Assembly (NCBI GenBank): GCA_035513215.1
Contig: DATKCK010000051.1
Coordinates: forward strand, 18,535 to 82,534
Length of the DNA: 64,000 bases
Source: DATCZB01 sp035513215
GTDB taxonomy: Bacteria > Pseudomonadota > Gammaproteobacteria > Steroidobacterales > Rariloculaceae
Direction of reading: 5' to 3'
Below the pieces are notes generated by a model, which made no database searches, was not told the origin of the DNA, and worked only from the letters and a program-made list of their open reading frames with translations. Of this stretch, positions 62,116 to 64,000 are shown one piece after another. Both the position numbers and the translations under genes were made by a program. Position 1 is the first letter of the stretch; the number at the start of each line of letters is the position of its first letter.

Positions 62116-63672
62116 CTAGGATTTCCGCGATTTCCCCTTGCCCGCCGGTAGTGTCCAGGCCCACGGTTCGCCTTGCCCCTGCGGCTTAGCCTTGGCCGAA
62201 AGTTTGTGAGCCGCCCGGCGAATCTGGTCCTCGGAGTAGCCACCGAAGCGTTTACCGCGTTCGAAAAGCTCTCTCGATGGTACAGGCCCACTCTCGAGTT
62301 CTTCGAGAAGCCACTCCCGAAGTTCCTCCTGCGCCGAGCGTTCCTCCGAACTTTTCGGTCGGCTCATAAGTTCTTCCGCTGTCACAGTCGATGCGCCCTC
62401 GATGACAATCAGAGGCTGCTCACCGATCTTCGGGTCAACTTCGAGCGAATCGATCCGATACTCAAACGATGGCCACGGTCGGCGCACGAGGTTGGTAGCA
62501 GCGACTGCGAGCACGCCCTTGTAAGGCATCGCGGGATCGTAATCTGGATGCGGCGCCATCGCGAGAACCATGCGGCACAACGTAGTGAAGCCTGTGGAAT
62601 CGATGATCTTATCGAGCATCGAGCCCTCGTGGCCTTTACGTAGGTGAGTCGTGAGGACGATCGCGATCCGACGCCGGGCCGCTAGCTTCGCAAGCGGCGA
62701 GAGGGATCGTCGCACGTGTTGGTAGGCACTCGTCATGCCGCGCTTTTGGTCTGGCATGAAATCCCCAACAGGATCGACCACGACGAGCCGCACGCGCGGG
62801 TATTGATCGAGCCATCGTTCAAGCTTAGTCAGATTCTTGACATTCCATAGATCGACGACCGGGCTCCCGTCGTCGTCGACTGTCGCGATGCCCTCGACGA
62901 TATGGATTCGTTGATCATCGCCTCCGGCAGCACGGACCCGCGGCCCGATCATATCGCCCGCATCGTCCTCAACTGTCATCAGCATCGTGTGGCCGCGAGC
63001 GCGGCCCTTTAGGAAACCCCATTTCGCAGAACGCGAGCAGCGCGCTGCAACCCACTCAACGAATAGGGTCTTGCCTGCGTTCTTGGGTCCGGCGAGCAGC
63101 GTCAGGTAGCCGCGTGGGATCATATCTTTGGCCAGCCACTCGATGGCCCGGTGCTCGTACTCCGAGAGTGTGCGGACTTCCTTTACCGCGTCGCCATCGA
63201 AGCTAGGTAGAGGCGTCTCAATCAGCGCTTCGGCCTTGTCGATCTCGCCGCGTTCGATGAGCGTGCTGTATTCCTCCGAGCGCTGCCGGTGGGCCTGCTC
63301 GCGGAGGTACTTCTTGGTCTGATCGACGAGGTACTCGACGTTGAGTGTCTCGCCTGTTTGCTCGTACTGATCGGACAAGGACTCCAACATCAGCTCGATC
63401 TGGTCCACCGAGACCGGGTCGAGGTGATCTTTATGGTCTCGAAAGACGGCCTCAATATCAGACAGAGGCGCCGCCTTGTACTTCTGGTAGTGGTCGTAGC
63501 ACCAACCGCAGACCACGCGAGCCAAATCCGTGCTGAGCAATTCGGGCCGCCAGAAAGGTTGGACGCGCTCGATAAATTCGGTGCTAACGATCCAGCCAAT
63601 GCAGATTCGTCGGGGTATGTAAGGTCCAGCTTCTTCCTCGGCGGTTGGCCTCTTTCTGCGCCTCATCATCAT
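62116..63672 (-). CDS. RepA-like AAA ATPase (replication protein)
   Basis: 518 residues: an N-terminal DnaB-type helical region (about 27-130: RVQPFWRPELLSTDLARVV), then AAA_25/RepA core with Walker A AGPKNAGKT (K201), Walker B RLVVVDPVGDF (D300), sensor-like LTTHLRKG, and a C-terminal winged-helix-like segment (EELESGPVPSRELFERGKRF). Such RepA/AAA_25 proteins are replication initiators/helicases of satellites, plasmids and phages. The ATG overlaps the upstream small gene by 4 bases. Confidence 0.75.
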   Translation of the reverse strand: MMMRRRKRPTAEEEAGPYIPRRICIGWIVSTEFIERVQPFWRPELLSTDLARVVCGWCYDHYQKYKAAPLSDIEAVFRDHKDHLDPVSVDQIELMLESLSDQYEQTGETLNVEYLVDQTKKYLREQAHRQRSEEYSTLIERGEIDKAEALIETPLPSFDGDAVKEVRTLSEYEHRAIEWLAKDMIPRGYLTLLAGPKNAGKTLFVEWVAARCSRSAKWGFLKGRARGHTMLMTVEDDAGDMIGPRVRAAGGDDQRIHIVEGIATVDDDGSPVVDLWNVKNLTKLERWLDQYPRVRLVVVDPVGDFMPDQKRGMTSAYQHVRRSLSPLAKLAARRRIAIVLTTHLRKGHEGSMLDKIIDSTGFTTLCRMVLAMAPHPDYDPAMPYKGVLAVAATNLVRRPWPSFEYRIDSLEVDPKIGEQPLIVIEGASTVTAEELMSRPKSSEERSAQEELREWLLEELESGPVPSRELFERGKRFGGYSEDQIRRAAHKLSAKAKPQGQGEPWAWTLPAGKGKSRKS

Positions 63673-63992
63673 TGTCCTGGCCCCCCTCTACGACGAGCAG
63701 CGATTTTGCGAATCCATTGTTCCTGCTTCGTGCTCGGCCTAATGCGGCCGTCACTGTCGTAAAAACGGCCCACGATTCCCTGCAACATCTCCGGCTCGCG
63801 CTCGAACATCTTCGGCGGTCGCTCTAGCAGGTCTTCGGCGGTATCGATGACGCGGTCGTAATATTGACCGTCATTCGGGAAGTCGAGGGCGCGTTGAATG
63901 GCGGCATCTATCCGTTCGACGGTGATAAAGAAGTTGAGCCTCTTGACGTGTCGGCGAAGGCGGCGCTCGGCGGCATCCGGTCGGCGTTTCAT
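63669..63992 (-). CDS. Hypothetical small protein upstream of repA
   Basis: 107 residues, basic, MKRRPDAAERRLRRHVKRLN with FPNDGQYYDRVIDTAEDLLE and PSTKQEQWIRKIA. No family recognised; it overlaps the RepA-like start by 4 bases, so is in its operon. The ATG at 63992 is close to the window edge, so an upstream extension or overlapping gene can exist. Confidence 0.55.
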   Translation of the reverse strand: MKRRPDAAERRLRRHVKRLNFFITVERIDAAIQRALDFPNDGQYYDRVIDTAEDLLERPPKMFEREPEMLQGIVGRFYDSDGRIRPSTKQEQWIRKIAARRRGGPGQ

Positions 63993-64000
63993 TTCTTGCT

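Larger units (their letters stand above)
53996..64000. mobile_element. Integrated phage-satellite-like element (left part; right end outside window)
   Basis: Begins immediately after tRNA-Pro, a common attachment site. Genes differ in base use from the left part (more A/T at silent positions) and are phage-type: capsid, terminase large and small, RepA-like ATPase, unknown small proteins, plus plus-strand cargo and a Shedu defence gene. Neither integrase nor att repeat can be seen; the second end must lie beyond 64000. No portal, head protease, tail or lysis genes occur between the capsid gene and the tRNA, so a complete prophage is unlikely unless such genes lie to the right. Confidence 0.75.

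Noticed and set aside
53996..64000. Complete active prophage
   Set aside because: No portal, protease, tail, lysis or integrase genes in the visible 10 kb, and the capsid gene is the last structural gene before the tRNA; the right side is outside the window, so this is rejected only for what can be seen.
1..64000. CRISPR array or rRNA operon
   Set aside because: No run of regularly spaced direct repeats of about 25-40 bases and no rRNA-like sequence found on reading.

Overview
The window is high-GC DNA from a pseudomonadotal (most likely gammaproteobacterial) chromosome. The evidence is two TonB-dependent receptors, an Omp85 protein, a NarL-type two-component system, Lon, CbpA/CbpM and an oxidative pentose-phosphate set. 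Placement below phylum is inference. No rRNA and no CRISPR array is visible; one tRNA (Pro, CGG) is present.

Layout. (1) 1-9.45 kb, sugar catabolism: an MFS transporter and sucrose phosphorylase (minus strand) diverge from a ROK fructokinase, a secreted SMP-30-like propeller, a cardiolipin-synthase-like PLD enzyme, and gnd-zwf-pgl. Together they read as a sucrose to glucose-1-P plus fructose to oxidative pentose-phosphate route. (2) 9.8-15 kb: DUF6152 and partner secreted proteins, a cupredoxin-like lipoprotein, then a disturbed patch holding two IS91-type transposase C-terminal remnants in direct orientation around a broken PD40 propeller gene and a TolB/TPR membrane protein. (3) 15.1-24.3 kb, iron: fbpC-fbpA-fbpB ferric ABC importer, facing a TonB receptor with a histidine kinase/response regulator and a Tat-type aldo/keto reductase. 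(4) 24.4-29.8 kb: a probable zinc operon (Cys/His small protein, ZnuD-like receptor, DUF8021-like lipoprotein, M3 zinc peptidase). (5) 29.9-31.7 kb: a frameshifted c-type cytochrome gene. (6) 31.7-39 kb: a copper/bufferin stress module, with bufA-bufB-bufC-doxX on the minus strand and, divergent from it, an ECF sigma (SigF type), its NrsF anti-sigma, CbpA and CbpM joined by three 4-bp stop/start overlaps, then convergent lon. A GTAACC/CGAA-type promoter lies in front of bufA. (7) 39-53.8 kb: secreted oxidative/hydrolytic enzymes (serine hydrolase, PQQ dehydrogenase, two DUF8021-like proteins, carotenoid oxygenase, FAD monooxygenase, ceramidase-like protein, truncated alpha/beta hydrolase, DUF4105 protein, single-POTRA Omp85). 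Several are broken by a frameshift or stop codon.

(8) 53.9-64 kb: directly after tRNA-Pro(CGG) base composition and gene style change. What is visible of the inserted element is two membrane-protein cargo genes, then on the minus strand an HK97-type major capsid protein, large and probable small terminase subunits, a RepA-like AAA ATPase and small ORFs, with a plus-strand Shedu (DUF4263) anti-phage nuclease set between the packaging and replication modules. No portal, protease, tail or lysis genes and no integrase are visible; the right end lies outside the window. The best reading is a capsid-encoding phage satellite (cf-PICI-like) carrying a defence gene.

The most notable observations are the satellite with Shedu, the sigF-nrsF-cbpA-cbpM coupling with its candidate SigF promoters, and the cluster of broken genes in the chromosomal part against intact genes in the element.
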